This document shows positions 32,123 through 41,574 of a stretch of DNA of 64,000 bases, in pieces. Origin of the DNA: CAZAPG01 sp964486935 (GTDB taxonomy: Bacteria; Chloroflexota; Anaerolineae; 4572-78; J111); the NCBI GenBank assembly GCA_964486935.1, contig CAZAPG010000031.1, positions 1 through 64,000 on the forward strand, written 5' to 3'. The notes under the pieces were generated by a model that was given only the letters and a program-made list of their open reading frames with translations, was not told the DNA's origin and ran no database searches. A program made the position numbers and the translations under genes. Position 1 is the first letter of the stretch, and every line of letters starts with the position of its first letter.

Positions 32123-32656
32123 ATGACTCAATTGCACGCCATCTATCTGGTAGTATCCGGGGCCAGCGCTGCGCGCAGCGTACCCAACCTGCTTAAAGAG
32201 CTGGCCCGGTTTGAACTCCCCATTTACACCCTCCTCACCGAGCATACCCACCGCATTATTAGCCCCTACCATCTGGCCGACCAGCAGGGGCATACCCTGA
32301 TTGACAGTTACTTTGACCCCATTCTCATCGAGGGCCGCCGGCCCAGCCTCACGCTGGTTGCGCCCGCCACCTTTAACACGCTCAACAAAATAAGCCAGGG
32401 CATTGCCGACACGCTGGCCCACTCGTTGGTAGCCGAAGCCATTGGGGGTGGCTGGCCGGTGATTGTCGTCCCTTCAATGAACCAGGCGCTGGCCAACCAT
32501 CCTCAGGTGGCCCGCAGCCTGCAAACCCTGCGCCAGTGGGGTGTTACCATATTAGAACCTCAACTCAATGGCCATTTATTGATGATGGCCCCCATTGCCT
32601 CAATTATCAACGCAGTTAAAAGCAGCCTGCAACAACATAACCAGGAGTTGCCATGA
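32123..32656 (+). CDS. Flavoprotein of the CoaC/Dfp (HFCD) family
   Basis: The 177 residues match the flavin-binding decarboxylase fold: IYLVVSGASAARSVPNLLKE (FMN phosphate loop), LVAPATFNTLNKISQGIADTL (PATANT-type motif) and VIVVPSMNQALANHPQVARS. Such proteins decarboxylate 4'-phosphopantothenoylcysteine or related peptidyl-cysteines, or prenylate FMN. The CoaB half is absent, and the C-terminal cysteine motif expected of CoaC is not evident, so the reaction is uncertain. The GAAGGAGG ribosome site is strong. The stop overlaps the next start by four bases, so the DUF4139 protein is its partner in expression. Confidence 0.8.
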   Translation: MTQLHAIYLVVSGASAARSVPNLLKELARFELPIYTLLTEHTHRIISPYHLADQQGHTLIDSYFDPILIEGRRPSLTLVAPATFNTLNKISQGIADTLAHSLVAEAIGGGWPVIVVPSMNQALANHPQVARSLQTLRQWGVTILEPQLNGHLLMMAPIASIINAVKSSLQQHNQELP

Positions 32657-34575
32657 GTAACTTGCCCATAGTTCATATGACTCTTTACAAACACGGCGTC
32701 GGCTACTACCGGCGGCAGGGGTTGGTCGATGGCGAGTCGATTCAGCTCGCCTTTCGCCGGGAAGAGATGGACGACCTGCTCAAAAGCCTCACCATTATCG
32801 ACCTGGCCGGCGGGCAGGTGCGCGGCGTAGATTACGACACCCCCCAAAGCCGCCAGGAGCGGCTGGCCGGCTGCTCGGTAATTTTAAGCGACACCCGCAG
32901 CCTGCGCGATTTGCTCAGGGCCTTGCGCGGGCGCAGCGTGCGCCTGCAAGCCAGCGATGGCAGCAACCTGGAAGGCGTTTTGCTGGGCCTGGACGAAGTT
33001 GACGAAAAGCCACTCAAACGCTCGCTGGTATCTGTGCTGCAAAGCGACTCCCAAAACGTGGCCGTTCAGCTACTCAGCCGCATCGAGGGAGTGGAACTGC
33101 GCGATGAAACCGCCGCCGCAGACCTGCGCTTTTTTCTAAAAACTGCCCTGGGGCAAGAAACGCACCGCTCTATTACCGTGCGCCTCAGCCCCGGCCAGCA
33201 CAACCTGGAGGTTAGCTACATAGCCCCGGCCCCCACCTGGCGGGTTAGCTACCGGCTGGTGCTGGATACCGCCGACTCGCCGCCGGAGGCGCTGCTGCAA
33301 GGCTGGGGTATTTTTGATAACAAGCTGGAAGAAGACTTGCGCGATATTTCCCTCTCGCTGACCGCCGGCATGCCCATCTCTTTTGTGTACAACCTCTACA
33401 CGCCACACACGCCTGAGCGCCCCGTGGTTGAAGAGGAAGGGCGCACCGCCGCCGCGCCCATTATGTTCCAGGCTGCCGCCAAAGAGATGCCGGTGGCTGC
33501 CGCGCCGCCTGCGGCCCCGATGGCCGAAATGCGGGTTATGCGTAAGGCCGCTCCCGGCGTGTCGGCCCAAACTATGGCCGATACGGTGCAGAGCGCCGCC
33601 ACCGGCAAAGAGCTGGGCGAGCTGTTTCAATACAATGTTGACGTGCCGGTAACGGTGGGGCGGGGCCAATCGGCAATGGTTCCTATTGTAAGCTGCAAAC
33701 TGCAACCTCAAAAGGATTTGATTTACAACGGCGCTAAAATGGCAACGCATCCGGTGGCAACCTTGCGGTTTAAAAACAGCTCGGGGTTAACGCTGGAACG
33801 CGGCCCCATCACCGTGCTGGAAAACGGCGAGTACGTGGGCGAGGCCGTGCTGCCCTTTACCGCCAGCCAGGCCGAGGCCGTTGTATCTTACGCGGTTGAA
33901 CTGGGCGTCCATATAAAAGAAGAAACCAGCACCGAACAACAATTACACGGCCTGGAAATAAAAGAGCGCTATCTCATCCAGCAAATGTACGATATTCGCC
34001 GCACTCGCTACCGGGTAGATAACCGCGCGCCGCAGGCCAAAACGGTACTGATTGAGCGCCCGATTAATCACCACTACACCGTGTTTGACACCCCGGAACC
34101 GGCCGAAAAAACGCTCGATACCCGGCGATACAAAGTAGAGGCGGAACCCGGCCAAATTACCGAATTTACGGTGCAGGAACGTATGCTGCGGGCCAGGCGA
34201 GAGGAGTTGCGCGCTCTATCGTATCAGGGGTTGCAAAAATATTTTGAGGACAAATTTTTAGACAGGCAAGCTTACCAGCAGCTTAAAGCGTTGCTCGATA
34301 TCTGGGCCGAGATTGCCCAACTGGAAAGCGCCATTGCCCAGCAAGAAAAAAGGCGCGCCGAAATTTACAAGCTGCAAGAGCAAATCCAAAAAAATATGGC
34401 CGCGCTATCGGCCAGCGGCGAAGAAGGCCGCCTGCGCGGGCGTTATGTGAAACAACTGGCAGAGAGCGAAGAGCAACTGGCTGAAATTGAGCGGACGATT
34501 GCCCGCATCCAGGCCCAGGTTGTCCAAAAACAGGTCCGAATTGAAGAAATGATTGCTGCCGTAGGTTCCTCCTGA
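32653..34575 (+). CDS. DUF4139 domain protein
   Basis: The 640 residues start with VHMTLYKHGVGYYRRQG and contain the beta-rich DUF4139 region (QHNLEVSYIAPAPTWRVSYR, then DLRDISLSLTAGMPISFVYN). An Ala/Pro-rich linker (about 265-310) follows, then a second beta region with QLHGLEIKERYLI, and a C-terminal coiled coil (about 540-640). No signal peptide is present, so it should be cytoplasmic. The biochemical role of the family is not established. It is translationally coupled (ATGA) to the flavoprotein gene. Confidence 0.75.
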   Translation: MSNLPIVHMTLYKHGVGYYRRQGLVDGESIQLAFRREEMDDLLKSLTIIDLAGGQVRGVDYDTPQSRQERLAGCSVILSDTRSLRDLLRALRGRSVRLQASDGSNLEGVLLGLDEVDEKPLKRSLVSVLQSDSQNVAVQLLSRIEGVELRDETAAADLRFFLKTALGQETHRSITVRLSPGQHNLEVSYIAPAPTWRVSYRLVLDTADSPPEALLQGWGIFDNKLEEDLRDISLSLTAGMPISFVYNLYTPHTPERPVVEEEGRTAAAPIMFQAAAKEMPVAAAPPAAPMAEMRVMRKAAPGVSAQTMADTVQSAATGKELGELFQYNVDVPVTVGRGQSAMVPIVSCKLQPQKDLIYNGAKMATHPVATLRFKNSSGLTLERGPITVLENGEYVGEAVLPFTASQAEAVVSYAVELGVHIKEETSTEQQLHGLEIKERYLIQQMYDIRRTRYRVDNRAPQAKTVLIERPINHHYTVFDTPEPAEKTLDTRRYKVEAEPGQITEFTVQERMLRARREELRALSYQGLQKYFEDKFLDRQAYQQLKALLDIWAEIAQLESAIAQQEKRRAEIYKLQEQIQKNMAALSASGEEGRLRGRYVKQLAESEEQLAEIERTIARIQAQVVQKQVRIEEMIAAVGSS

Positions 34576-34675
34576 GGGAGATAACCACATCACCGCTTTG
34601 GTTCAGATTGAATGTTCTTCTTGAAAATGGAGCCGATACCACCCAAACCGCTACCTCAACCAAAGGAGTAACTTT

Positions 34676-36814
34676 ATGACCTGGCTAATCCCGGCAACCA
34701 TAGCCACGCTTGCCGGCTCACTGGTGCTGACGCTGGTCTACATCTATTTGATTACCCAGGAGCAAGCCCGCTACCTGAGAATTTGGACCCTGGCCTGGGG
34801 CGCCTATGCGGTGCGTCTGGTTTTTGACCTGTTGCTGGCTGTTGGCTACACCTCGCTATTGTGGAGTATCAGCAGCCAATCTTTTGCCCTGCTCAACAGC
34901 CTGTTTATATTATGGGGCACTTATGCTCTTATCAGGCAAAAAATACCTGTTGTCTGGCTTGTAGGGGTTGGCGTTTGCGTGCTGTGGATTATTTTTGGGG
35001 CTTTTTGGCAATTCCCCTTTATGCTTTATGCGCTGCCCTCGTTTGCTTTTGCTGCCCTGATTCATATCAAGGCGGGCCTTATTTTTATGCAGACCCGTAC
35101 CCTCACCGGCATTGGCAGCCGGGTTACGGGTATCGCCCTGGTGTTGTGGGGAGTACACAAAGCTAATTTTCCTTTTCTGCGTCCGGTAATTTGGTTTGCC
35201 CCCTGGGGCTATCTGCTATCGGCGGTTTTGGCGCTGGTGGTGGCGTTGGGCACATTGCTGGTTTATTTTCAAAAAACTAGAGAAGAGTTGCGGGAAAGCC
35301 GGGATTTTTTGGAAAATTTGATAGCTTCTATGCAAGATGGCCTGGTTATTTTAGACGCCCAGGGCCGGCATCTGACTGTTAATGACGCCTTTTGCCGCAT
35401 GACGGGCTATTCCAGAGAAGAGTTACTGGACCTTGTCCCGCCTCATCCTTACTGGCCGCCCGAAGCGTTAAATCAAATTCAGGCCGCTTTTGATAAAACC
35501 TTAAACGGCCAGTTTGACCACTTTGAATTGACCTTCAAACGTAAAAATGGGGGACGCTTTCCGGCAATTGTGAGTCCTTCTTGGGTAAAAGACAAAGAGG
35601 GAAATATTATCAGCTATTTTGCCCTGGTCAAAGATATTACTGAACGCAAACGGCTTGAAGAGCAGTTACTCCATTCCCAAAAAATGGATGCTATTGGCCA
35701 GTTAACAGCGGGCATTGCCCACGATTTTAACAACATGCTCACCGCCATCAACGGCTTTGCCGAATTAATGCAAATGGAGATGGCGACGGATGACCCGCAT
35801 CAGGAGTCGATAACAAAAATTTTGCGGTCGGGCCGGCGGGCCGCCGATTTGGTTCAACAACTGCTGGCTTTTAGCCGCAAACAGGTAATTGAACCCAGAA
35901 TTATTAACATTAACGACACCGTGGCCAAAATGGATAAAATGTTGCAGCGTATCATCGGCGAGAATATCGAGCTGAAGACCATGCTGGCTTCCGATTTATG
36001 GGAAATTAATATGGACCCGGTTCAACTGGAGCAGGTGATTATTAATTTAGCCGTTAATGCCCGTGATGCCATGCCGCAAGGTGGTTGTTTGACCATTGAA
36101 ACAGCCAACGTAGTGCTGGATGATGATTACGTTAGCCATCATCTGGAAACCCAGCCTGGAGAACACGTGATGTTGACCGTCACCGATACCGGTCATGGCA
36201 TGACTAACGGCGTTAAAATCCATATTTTTGAACCCTTTTTTACTACCAAAGAGTGGGACAAGGGAACCGGCCTGGGATTGTCTACCGTATTTGGTATCGT
36301 TAAACAGAACGGAGGCCACATTTGGGTTTTCAGCGAAGAAAATAAAGGGGCAGTGTTTAAAGTATACCTGCCCAAAGCCAAAGAAGAATGGGGAAAATCA
36401 CCGGAGTTGCTGCAAAAACCGGCCAATACCGGCATGTTCCCCGCCGGCAGCGAAACCATTTTGCTGGTAGAAGATGACAACCATGTGCGCGAGTTGGCCC
36501 GCCGGGTGTTGACTCGCAGCGGCTTCAAATTGTTAGAAGCCGCCAACGGCCAGGAGGCGCTGCAACTTGTTGGCGCCCACCAGGGCGCTATTGACCTGCT
36601 ACTGGCCGATGTGATTATGCCCGGCATTAGCGGCAAAGTTTTGGCCGAACAACTGACCCGGCAGCAACCCAACCTTAAAGTACTCTTTATATCGGGCTAC
36701 ACCGATAACGCCATTATACATCACGGCGTGCTAGACCCCGGCATTAACCTTTTGCAAAAGCCGTTTAATCCGCAGGCGCTGCTGGCCAAAATAAGAGAAG
36801 TGTTGGATAAATGA
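34676..36814 (+). CDS. Membrane-bound PAS hybrid histidine kinase with receiver
   Basis: The N-terminal 200 residues hold about seven hydrophobic spans, a membrane sensor of the MASE/7TM type. A coiled coil and a PAS domain (about 215-335; SMQDGLVILDAQGRHLTVND) follow, then an NtrB-like HisKA (GIAHDFNNMLTAI, His349) and HATPase_c (NLAVNARDAMPQGG, DTGHGM, GTGLGLSTV). A C-terminal receiver (about 600-712) has Asp645 in LLADVIMPGISG and the lysine in LLQKPF. Kinases of this plan often control their own receiver by transphosphorylation. The output partner is unknown, since no response regulator with a DNA-binding domain lies nearby. Confidence 0.88.
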   Translation: MTWLIPATIATLAGSLVLTLVYIYLITQEQARYLRIWTLAWGAYAVRLVFDLLLAVGYTSLLWSISSQSFALLNSLFILWGTYALIRQKIPVVWLVGVGVCVLWIIFGAFWQFPFMLYALPSFAFAALIHIKAGLIFMQTRTLTGIGSRVTGIALVLWGVHKANFPFLRPVIWFAPWGYLLSAVLALVVALGTLLVYFQKTREELRESRDFLENLIASMQDGLVILDAQGRHLTVNDAFCRMTGYSREELLDLVPPHPYWPPEALNQIQAAFDKTLNGQFDHFELTFKRKNGGRFPAIVSPSWVKDKEGNIISYFALVKDITERKRLEEQLLHSQKMDAIGQLTAGIAHDFNNMLTAINGFAELMQMEMATDDPHQESITKILRSGRRAADLVQQLLAFSRKQVIEPRIININDTVAKMDKMLQRIIGENIELKTMLASDLWEINMDPVQLEQVIINLAVNARDAMPQGGCLTIETANVVLDDDYVSHHLETQPGEHVMLTVTDTGHGMTNGVKIHIFEPFFTTKEWDKGTGLGLSTVFGIVKQNGGHIWVFSEENKGAVFKVYLPKAKEEWGKSPELLQKPANTGMFPAGSETILLVEDDNHVRELARRVLTRSGFKLLEAANGQEALQLVGAHQGAIDLLLADVIMPGISGKVLAEQLTRQQPNLKVLFISGYTDNAIIHHGVLDPGINLLQKPFNPQALLAKIREVLDK

Positions 36815-36910
36815 CAGGGATGAATGAGCGAACCTTGGTCAAATTGAGCAAATTGATGAGTCTGGCTCCGGTTGAGGCCATTCTCGCCAGGTTTATAGAA
36901 TTTCCTGGCC

Positions 36911-38314
36911 CTACAGCGTAAAACTATCGCCGCGAGCCGGAACATGGACGTGGTTAAGGCCCAGGTTGCGGGCCGCTTCGGCCAGGGCATGGGCGGCTTC
37001 AAGCTCGCCATGCACCAGAAACAGCTTTTGCAAATTGCCTCGCTCTTGGGCGGTCTTGAGCCAATTGACCAGGCCGTTGTGGTCGGCGTGGGCCGAGTAG
37101 CCGTTAATTTTCATCACTTTGGCTTTAACCTCGTAGTCGTCGCCAAAAATGGGCACAACCGGCTCCCCCTCTAAAATTCTGCGCCCCAGCGTGTACTCTG
37201 CCTGAAAGCCCACAAACAAAATAATGTTGCGCGGGTTGGTAATGTTATTTTTAAGATGGTGCAAAATGCGCCCGCCTTCGCACATGCCAGAGGCGCTGAT
37301 GATGACAGCCGGGGTTTGCAGGTCGTTTAAAGCTTTTGAATCGGCCACCTCGCGGATATAGGTGACGCCCTCAAAACCAAATGGGTCGCGGCTTTGGGTG
37401 TCGGCCAGAAAGTCGCGGGTCTCCTGGTCGTAAAGTTCCGGGTGCAGGCGAAAAATCTCGGTGGCGTTGACGGCCAGGGGGCTATCGACATACACCTCAA
37501 TTTTGGGAATTTCCCCGCTATCCAGCAGTTCATGCAGGGCGTAAATAATTTCCTGGGTGCGGCCTACCGCAAACGAGGGAATAATCAGCTTGCCCCGCTT
37601 GTCTAAAATTTCAAGCACGGCCTGTTTGAGTTTGGCTCTGGCCTGGTCGGGCGATTCGTGAAAGCGCTGGCCGTAGGTGCTTTCCATAATCAGAAAATTG
37701 GCCTGGTCAACGGGGGCCGGGTCTCGCAGAATGGGCAGGTGTTTGCGGCCAATATCGCCGCTAAATACCAGCCGCTTGCGGCGGTTGCCTTCCTCAATAT
37801 CCAGCGTTACCGAGGCCGACCCCAGCATGTGGCCGGCCTCTTTAAAGTGAGCCTGCACGCCCGGCGCTACCAGAAAAGGCCGGTTGTAACCCACCGATTG
37901 GAACAGGGTGAGGCTTTCCAGCGCGTCATCTTTAACGTAAAGTGGCTCAAAGGGAGTTTTGCCCTGTTTGGCTCGCCGCTTGTTAACGTATTTCACATCG
38001 TTTTCCTGGATGTAGGCGGAGTCGAGCAGCATAGTGGCGCATAAATCTCGGGTGGCGTTGGTAGACCAGATTGGCCCGCGATAACCCTGCTTAACCAGGG
38101 TAGGCACATTGCCGGTATGGTCGATATGGGCGTGAGATAAAATAAGCGCGTCGATTTCGGCGGGGTCAAAGGGGAAATTTTTGTTGCGCTCAAAGGCTTC
38201 TTTACGGTGGCCCTGATACAGCCCGCAATCCAGTAAAATTCGATAACCGTTTACCGTCAGCAAATGCATTGAGCCGGTAACAGTTTGGGCGGCTCCCCAA
38301 AATTGAAGTTCCAC
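36911..38314 (-). CDS. Metallo-beta-lactamase/beta-CASP RNA-processing exonuclease-like protein
   Basis: The 467 residues have the metal-binding SHAHIDHTGNVP (HxHxDH), the beta-CASP insert with GKLIIPSFAVGRTQEIIYAL, ASGMCEGGRILHHLKNN (motif B) and INGYSAHADHNGLVNWL (motif C). This is the complete catalytic set of CPSF-73-like bacterial nucleases acting on RNA in the cytoplasm. The start is a GTG at 38314 with AGAGGAGA six to seven bases upstream. It lacks the KH domains of archaeal CPSF proteins and the C-terminal extension of RNase J. It is transcribed alone. Confidence 0.9.
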   Translation of the reverse strand: MELQFWGAAQTVTGSMHLLTVNGYRILLDCGLYQGHRKEAFERNKNFPFDPAEIDALILSHAHIDHTGNVPTLVKQGYRGPIWSTNATRDLCATMLLDSAYIQENDVKYVNKRRAKQGKTPFEPLYVKDDALESLTLFQSVGYNRPFLVAPGVQAHFKEAGHMLGSASVTLDIEEGNRRKRLVFSGDIGRKHLPILRDPAPVDQANFLIMESTYGQRFHESPDQARAKLKQAVLEILDKRGKLIIPSFAVGRTQEIIYALHELLDSGEIPKIEVYVDSPLAVNATEIFRLHPELYDQETRDFLADTQSRDPFGFEGVTYIREVADSKALNDLQTPAVIISASGMCEGGRILHHLKNNITNPRNIILFVGFQAEYTLGRRILEGEPVVPIFGDDYEVKAKVMKINGYSAHADHNGLVNWLKTAQERGNLQKLFLVHGELEAAHALAEAARNLGLNHVHVPARGDSFTL

Positions 38315-38662
38315 GGATGGTCTCCTCTGGATAAAAATCTAAAAACCTTGCGCTTAACCATTTTCCCAGAAATCTCACGGCAAAAACCAAAAGACCGGTA
38401 CATTGTACCAGACCTTTTGAAAAAAACATAGCGCTGCTGAACCGGATGCTTTTTACTCTGGCGGCTTAACCAAAATGTACCTTTTGGTTGTTGCAAACTT
38501 GGATGCGGGACAGGTTATTATTTGTTCGTTTGGCCGTGTCTAAATAATTAAACCGCGATATAATAGAAAAATTCATTGCGGTTTTTGCCAATAATACAGG
38601 CTGGACCATGCTCCACGTTGCGCGATACGCGCTTTCCCTCATCATAAAAAAGGATACTCAAA
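38315..38662. other. Intergenic region with palindromes between divergent genes
   Basis: Three structures are visible. The palindrome GGTACA-t-TGTACC lies at 38397-38409, where its minus strand could supply a -10 (TACAAT) for the nuclease gene. A perfect AACCAAAA-tgtacc-TTTTGGTT stem lies at 38468-38489. A weak AAACCGC/GCGGTTT hairpin with T-run lies near 38550-38586 and contains a TATAAT (38559-38564), a possible -10 for the YitT gene without a good -35. No gene was found. Confidence 0.5.
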
Positions 38663-39592
38663 ATGAGACAAAAAATAAACGGCTATATTTCCGGCATTAA
38701 TTTTCGGGCGACTTTGCGAGATTGGTTGTACCTGACCCTCGGTTCGGTGTTGCTGATTATCAGCGTTGATATTTTTCTGGCTCCGTCAAAACTTTCGCCG
38801 GGTGGAGTAACGGGAACTGCCATTATTATTAATCATTTTACCGGCTGGCCCATTGGTTTTTTGATGCTGCTGCTAAATATTCCAATGGTTATTTTGGGGT
38901 TTATTTACCTGGGCCGGTTTCGCTTTTTAACCAGTACGGTTTATGTGGTGTTTTTATACAATATAGGCGTAGATTACATGGCCCGGTGGCTGCCGCCCGG
39001 CATCACCGATGATTTGTTGCTCAATTCGCTGTATAGCGCGGCGCTTGGTGGAATTGGCAGCGGGTTAATTTATCTTGGGCGAGGCACTACCGCCGGTACG
39101 GGAATTTTAGGCCGGGTGATACAATTGAAAACCGGCATGCCCCTGAGCCAGATTTATTTGATGACCGAAGGGGGCGTAATTTTAACGGCGGGTATCGTTT
39201 TTGGTTGGGAAATTGCGCTTTACTCGTTAATAACAATGTTTGTGTGGGGCGTGGCTACCGATTATGTGTTAGAAGGCCCCAGCGTGGTCCGCACCGCCTT
39301 TATCATTACCGACTCGGGAGAAGAGGTCTCCAGAGCCGTATTTGAGCGGTTGGGTATTGGCGTTACCGGCTGGGTGGGGCAGGGTATGTTTACGGCCAGC
39401 AATCACACCGTTCTTTTCTGCACGCTCAACCGGCCCGATGTAAACGCCCTTAAAACTATCATAACCCAGGTAGACCCATACGCTTTTGTGGTGATTGGGC
39501 AGGGGCATCAGGCCACCGGTGGGGTGCTGCGGCAGCAAAAGCTGCGGTCTAAACAGCGCCCAACCGCTAAAGGGCTGGCCGGTAAAGTTTAG
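38663..39592 (+). CDS. YitT family membrane protein (DUF161 + DUF2179)
   Basis: In the 309 residues five to six N-terminal membrane spans carry the family pattern DIFLAPSKLSPGGVTGTAII, GWPIGFLMLLLNIP and IGSGLIYLGRGTTAGTGILG. They are followed by the cytoplasmic DUF2179 domain (about 215-290; FIITDSGEEVSRAVFERLGIGVTGWVGQG). Family members are conserved but of unknown transport function. The start is preceded by AAAAGGATAC. It is a single-gene unit. Confidence 0.9.
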   Translation: MRQKINGYISGINFRATLRDWLYLTLGSVLLIISVDIFLAPSKLSPGGVTGTAIIINHFTGWPIGFLMLLLNIPMVILGFIYLGRFRFLTSTVYVVFLYNIGVDYMARWLPPGITDDLLLNSLYSAALGGIGSGLIYLGRGTTAGTGILGRVIQLKTGMPLSQIYLMTEGGVILTAGIVFGWEIALYSLITMFVWGVATDYVLEGPSVVRTAFIITDSGEEVSRAVFERLGIGVTGWVGQGMFTASNHTVLFCTLNRPDVNALKTIITQVDPYAFVVIGQGHQATGGVLRQQKLRSKQRPTAKGLAGKV

Positions 39593-39621
39593 CGCGCCGC
39601 TATTGCCTTCACCTGTTTGGA

Positions 39622-40248
39622 TTAGTCCCAATCAAATGAGTCATCAGCCTCTTTGCCTTCTTTTAGGGTTACAAATGGATAACCGGCGGGCGACTCATCG
39701 TTAAACAAATCGGTTATTTCTGTGGCAGATTCAAACCGGTCGCCGGTAGTAAAAATAAAAGTGACCCGCCGCCACTTATCGGCGACAATTGGCGGAATTT
39801 TGTGATACAGCGGGCCGAGTTCCAATTTGTAATACCACTGCTCGGCCCGTTTATGGCCGGTTTCGGCCGGTATCAAATCCCGGCGTGTTGCCAGCTCATG
39901 CCCCGTTACTCTGGCATAATAATGAACCGCCCACTTATCCGCGCCAAAAACCTTTGTAAAATAAAACGCTATAATGTCAATATTCGGCGTCGGCTCCGGC
40001 GCGTGCTTAACCGGAATGCGGTACCAGCCCTCATCCTGCACCCGCTGCCAATCCTCCAGGTTGTTTATCACCGCCACAAGCACGCGGTCATCGGGGTAAA
40101 TAATCATAATTTTGGCCCCAAACAAATTATTCTGCCTCCCCATGATAACTGGGGTTGCTTGCAAGAGCAACCTCAAATCTGAAAATGGCAAACGATATTT
40201 GGCCTCGTCGCTCAACCGCGCCGGCCCATTGTTGGCCGCTGGTAACAT
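39622..40248 (-). CDS. Uncharacterised protein, about 160-208 residues
   Basis: I do not recognise this protein. The longest frame gives 208 residues, but the conserved-looking part begins at IIYPDDRVLVAVINNLEDW, so an ATG at 40107 may be the real start. The core has a mixed alpha/beta pattern with many aromatic residues (DEGWYRIPVKHAP, AFYFTKVFG, VHYYARVTGHEL, QWYYKLELGPL) and an acidic C-terminus. The Trp/Tyr-rich sheet next to a His resembles PUA-like or EVE-type binding domains, but that is only an impression. It is divergent from the SorC regulator gene, and its upstream region includes part of the TGTTCA operator array. Confidence 0.55.
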   Translation of the reverse strand: MLPAANNGPARLSDEAKYRLPFSDLRLLLQATPVIMGRQNNLFGAKIMIIYPDDRVLVAVINNLEDWQRVQDEGWYRIPVKHAPEPTPNIDIIAFYFTKVFGADKWAVHYYARVTGHELATRRDLIPAETGHKRAEQWYYKLELGPLYHKIPPIVADKWRRVTFIFTTGDRFESATEITDLFNDESPAGYPFVTLKEGKEADDSFDWD

Positions 40249-40258
40249 TAAACTTTTC

Positions 40259-40289
40259 GGCTAATCAGCAGTTTACTGCAAAATTAGCC
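40259..40289. promoter_or_regulatory. Nested palindrome upstream of the unknown gene
   Basis: GGCTAAT (40259-40265) pairs with ATTAGCC (40283-40289), enclosing GCAGT-tt-ACTGC (40268-40279). It lies between the minus-strand gene and the regulator operators and may be a further operator or a leader hairpin. Confidence 0.45.
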
Positions 40290-40295
40290 CAAATA

Positions 40296-40389
40296 TGTTC
40301 ATTTGTTCACTGCTGAACAATTGACATCCTCTAAAAAATATGCTAATATGGATTTTAGGCACATTTGAACATAGCTGAACATATGAACA
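40296..40389 (+). promoter_or_regulatory. Promoter flanked by two triple TGTTCA operators (SorC autoregulation)
   Basis: TTGACA (40321-40326), a 17-bp spacer and TAATAT (40344-40349) make a strong promoter. Upstream, TGTTCA occurs at 40296 and 40304, with its complement TGAACA at 40314. Downstream, TGAACA occurs at 40366, 40376 and 40384. The spacings (8 and 10, then 10 and 8) mirror each other. Six half-sites on both sides of one promoter fit cooperative or looping repression by the tetrameric SorC-type regulator encoded next. Confidence 0.72.
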
Positions 40390-40399
40390 GGCACTAAAT

Positions 40400-41395
40400 A
40401 TGGCAACGGCTGCCGTTAAAAAAAAGTTGCTGTACAAAATAGCCAAAGCCTACTACGAGGACGGCTTAACGCAGGGAGAAATTGGCAAACGCTTTGGCTT
40501 ATCCCGAATAAAGATTTCCCGATTGCTCCAACAAGCCCGAGACGAACGCATTGTTCAAATTACAGTTATCCCCCCTTACGAATCCAAAGTTGACCTTGAA
40601 CGAGAAATTGAAGCAAAGTATGGCCTTGATGAGGTGGTGATTGTTTCACCAACCAGCTACGATAAAGCGGTCATTGCCCGCGAATTGGGGCCGGCCGCGG
40701 CTGACTGTCTATTGCGCTCTTTGCAGGGAGACGAGGTGCTGGCCCTGTCCTGGGGCACTACCTTACTGGCCGTAGTCGATGCACTCCCGGCTCAAAACTG
40801 GCCCGATATGAAAGTCGTCCAAATTTTAGGGGGGTTGGGCCGCCCCGAAGCCGAAACGCATGGCACCGACCTGACCCGCCGAATGGCCGAAGCATTTGGA
40901 TGCAGACCCCGGTTACTGCCTGCCCCTGGCATTGTCAGTAGCAAATTGGTGAAGGATGCGTTAATGTCCGACCCCCAAATTGCCGATACGCTCACCCTGG
41001 CCGCGCAGGCCGATATTGCCCTGGTTGGCATTGGCCGCCCCACTCCCGACTCGGTGGTTATGCAGGCGGGAACCTTAACCGAAATGGAACTTCAACAACT
41101 GCAAAATTGTGGCGCTGTGGGAGACATTGCGCTTCGTTTTTTTGACACCCAGGGCCAGCTGGTTGACCACGAAATCTGCAACAGAATTATCGGCCTCGAT
41201 CTGGAGCAAATTAAGAATATTCCCCGCGTTATTGGCGCAGCAGGAGGTGAAGAAAAATTCGAGACAATTCGCGCTGCCGTGCGCGGCAAGCTGGTGAACG
41301 TGCTGGTCACGGATGATAAAACGGCCATCCGTTTATTAGAAGATGGAGAAGAAATTACCCACTCCGAATTTGAAATGCCGGTGATAGTTACGTAG
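40400..41395 (+). CDS. SorC/DeoR-type sugar-responsive transcriptional regulator
   Basis: The 331 residues have an N-terminal helix-turn-helix (AKAYYEDGLTQGEIGKRFGL, then SRIKISRLLQQARDE). They are followed by the sugar-binding SorC domain (DEVVIVSPTSYDKAVIARELG, LSWGTTLLAVVDAL, QILGGLG, RLLPAPGIVSS, ADIALVGIG, GDIALRFFDTQG). Members such as SorC, LsrR and DeoR bind phosphorylated sugars and act as tetramers. It heads the carbohydrate island and its promoter is surrounded by a repeated TGTTCA array, so autoregulation is likely. The effector is probably a phosphosugar of the pathway downstream, but this is inference. Confidence 0.88.
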   Translation: MATAAVKKKLLYKIAKAYYEDGLTQGEIGKRFGLSRIKISRLLQQARDERIVQITVIPPYESKVDLEREIEAKYGLDEVVIVSPTSYDKAVIARELGPAAADCLLRSLQGDEVLALSWGTTLLAVVDALPAQNWPDMKVVQILGGLGRPEAETHGTDLTRRMAEAFGCRPRLLPAPGIVSSKLVKDALMSDPQIADTLTLAAQADIALVGIGRPTPDSVVMQAGTLTEMELQQLQNCGAVGDIALRFFDTQGQLVDHEICNRIIGLDLEQIKNIPRVIGAAGGEEKFETIRAAVRGKLVNVLVTDDKTAIRLLEDGEEITHSEFEMPVIVT

Positions 41396-41574
41396 TAACC
41401 GCCGCAAAAATAAAAAAATGAAGATACTCCCTTGACTTTGGCCGGTCCGAGAGTATCTCCATCGTAGCGGAACAAAACATCCAGAATGTATTCTGGCGCG
41501 GTTGGCGTTGAAATACATCCTGAAGCTTTGCCTGTTTTATTATACATAAATCTGCAAAAATGAACAGTTAGCAG
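41396..41574. other. Intergenic region with two inverted repeats upstream of the SAF oxidoreductase
   Basis: AGATACTC (41422-41429) pairs with GAGTATCT (41451-41458). The perfect palindrome CCAGAAT-gt-ATTCTGG lies at 41481-41496. TTGACT (41432-41437) and TATCTC (41454-41459) form a weak promoter with a 16-bp spacer inside the first repeat. No open frame of interest was found. Promoter and operator functions are plausible but unproven. Confidence 0.45.
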
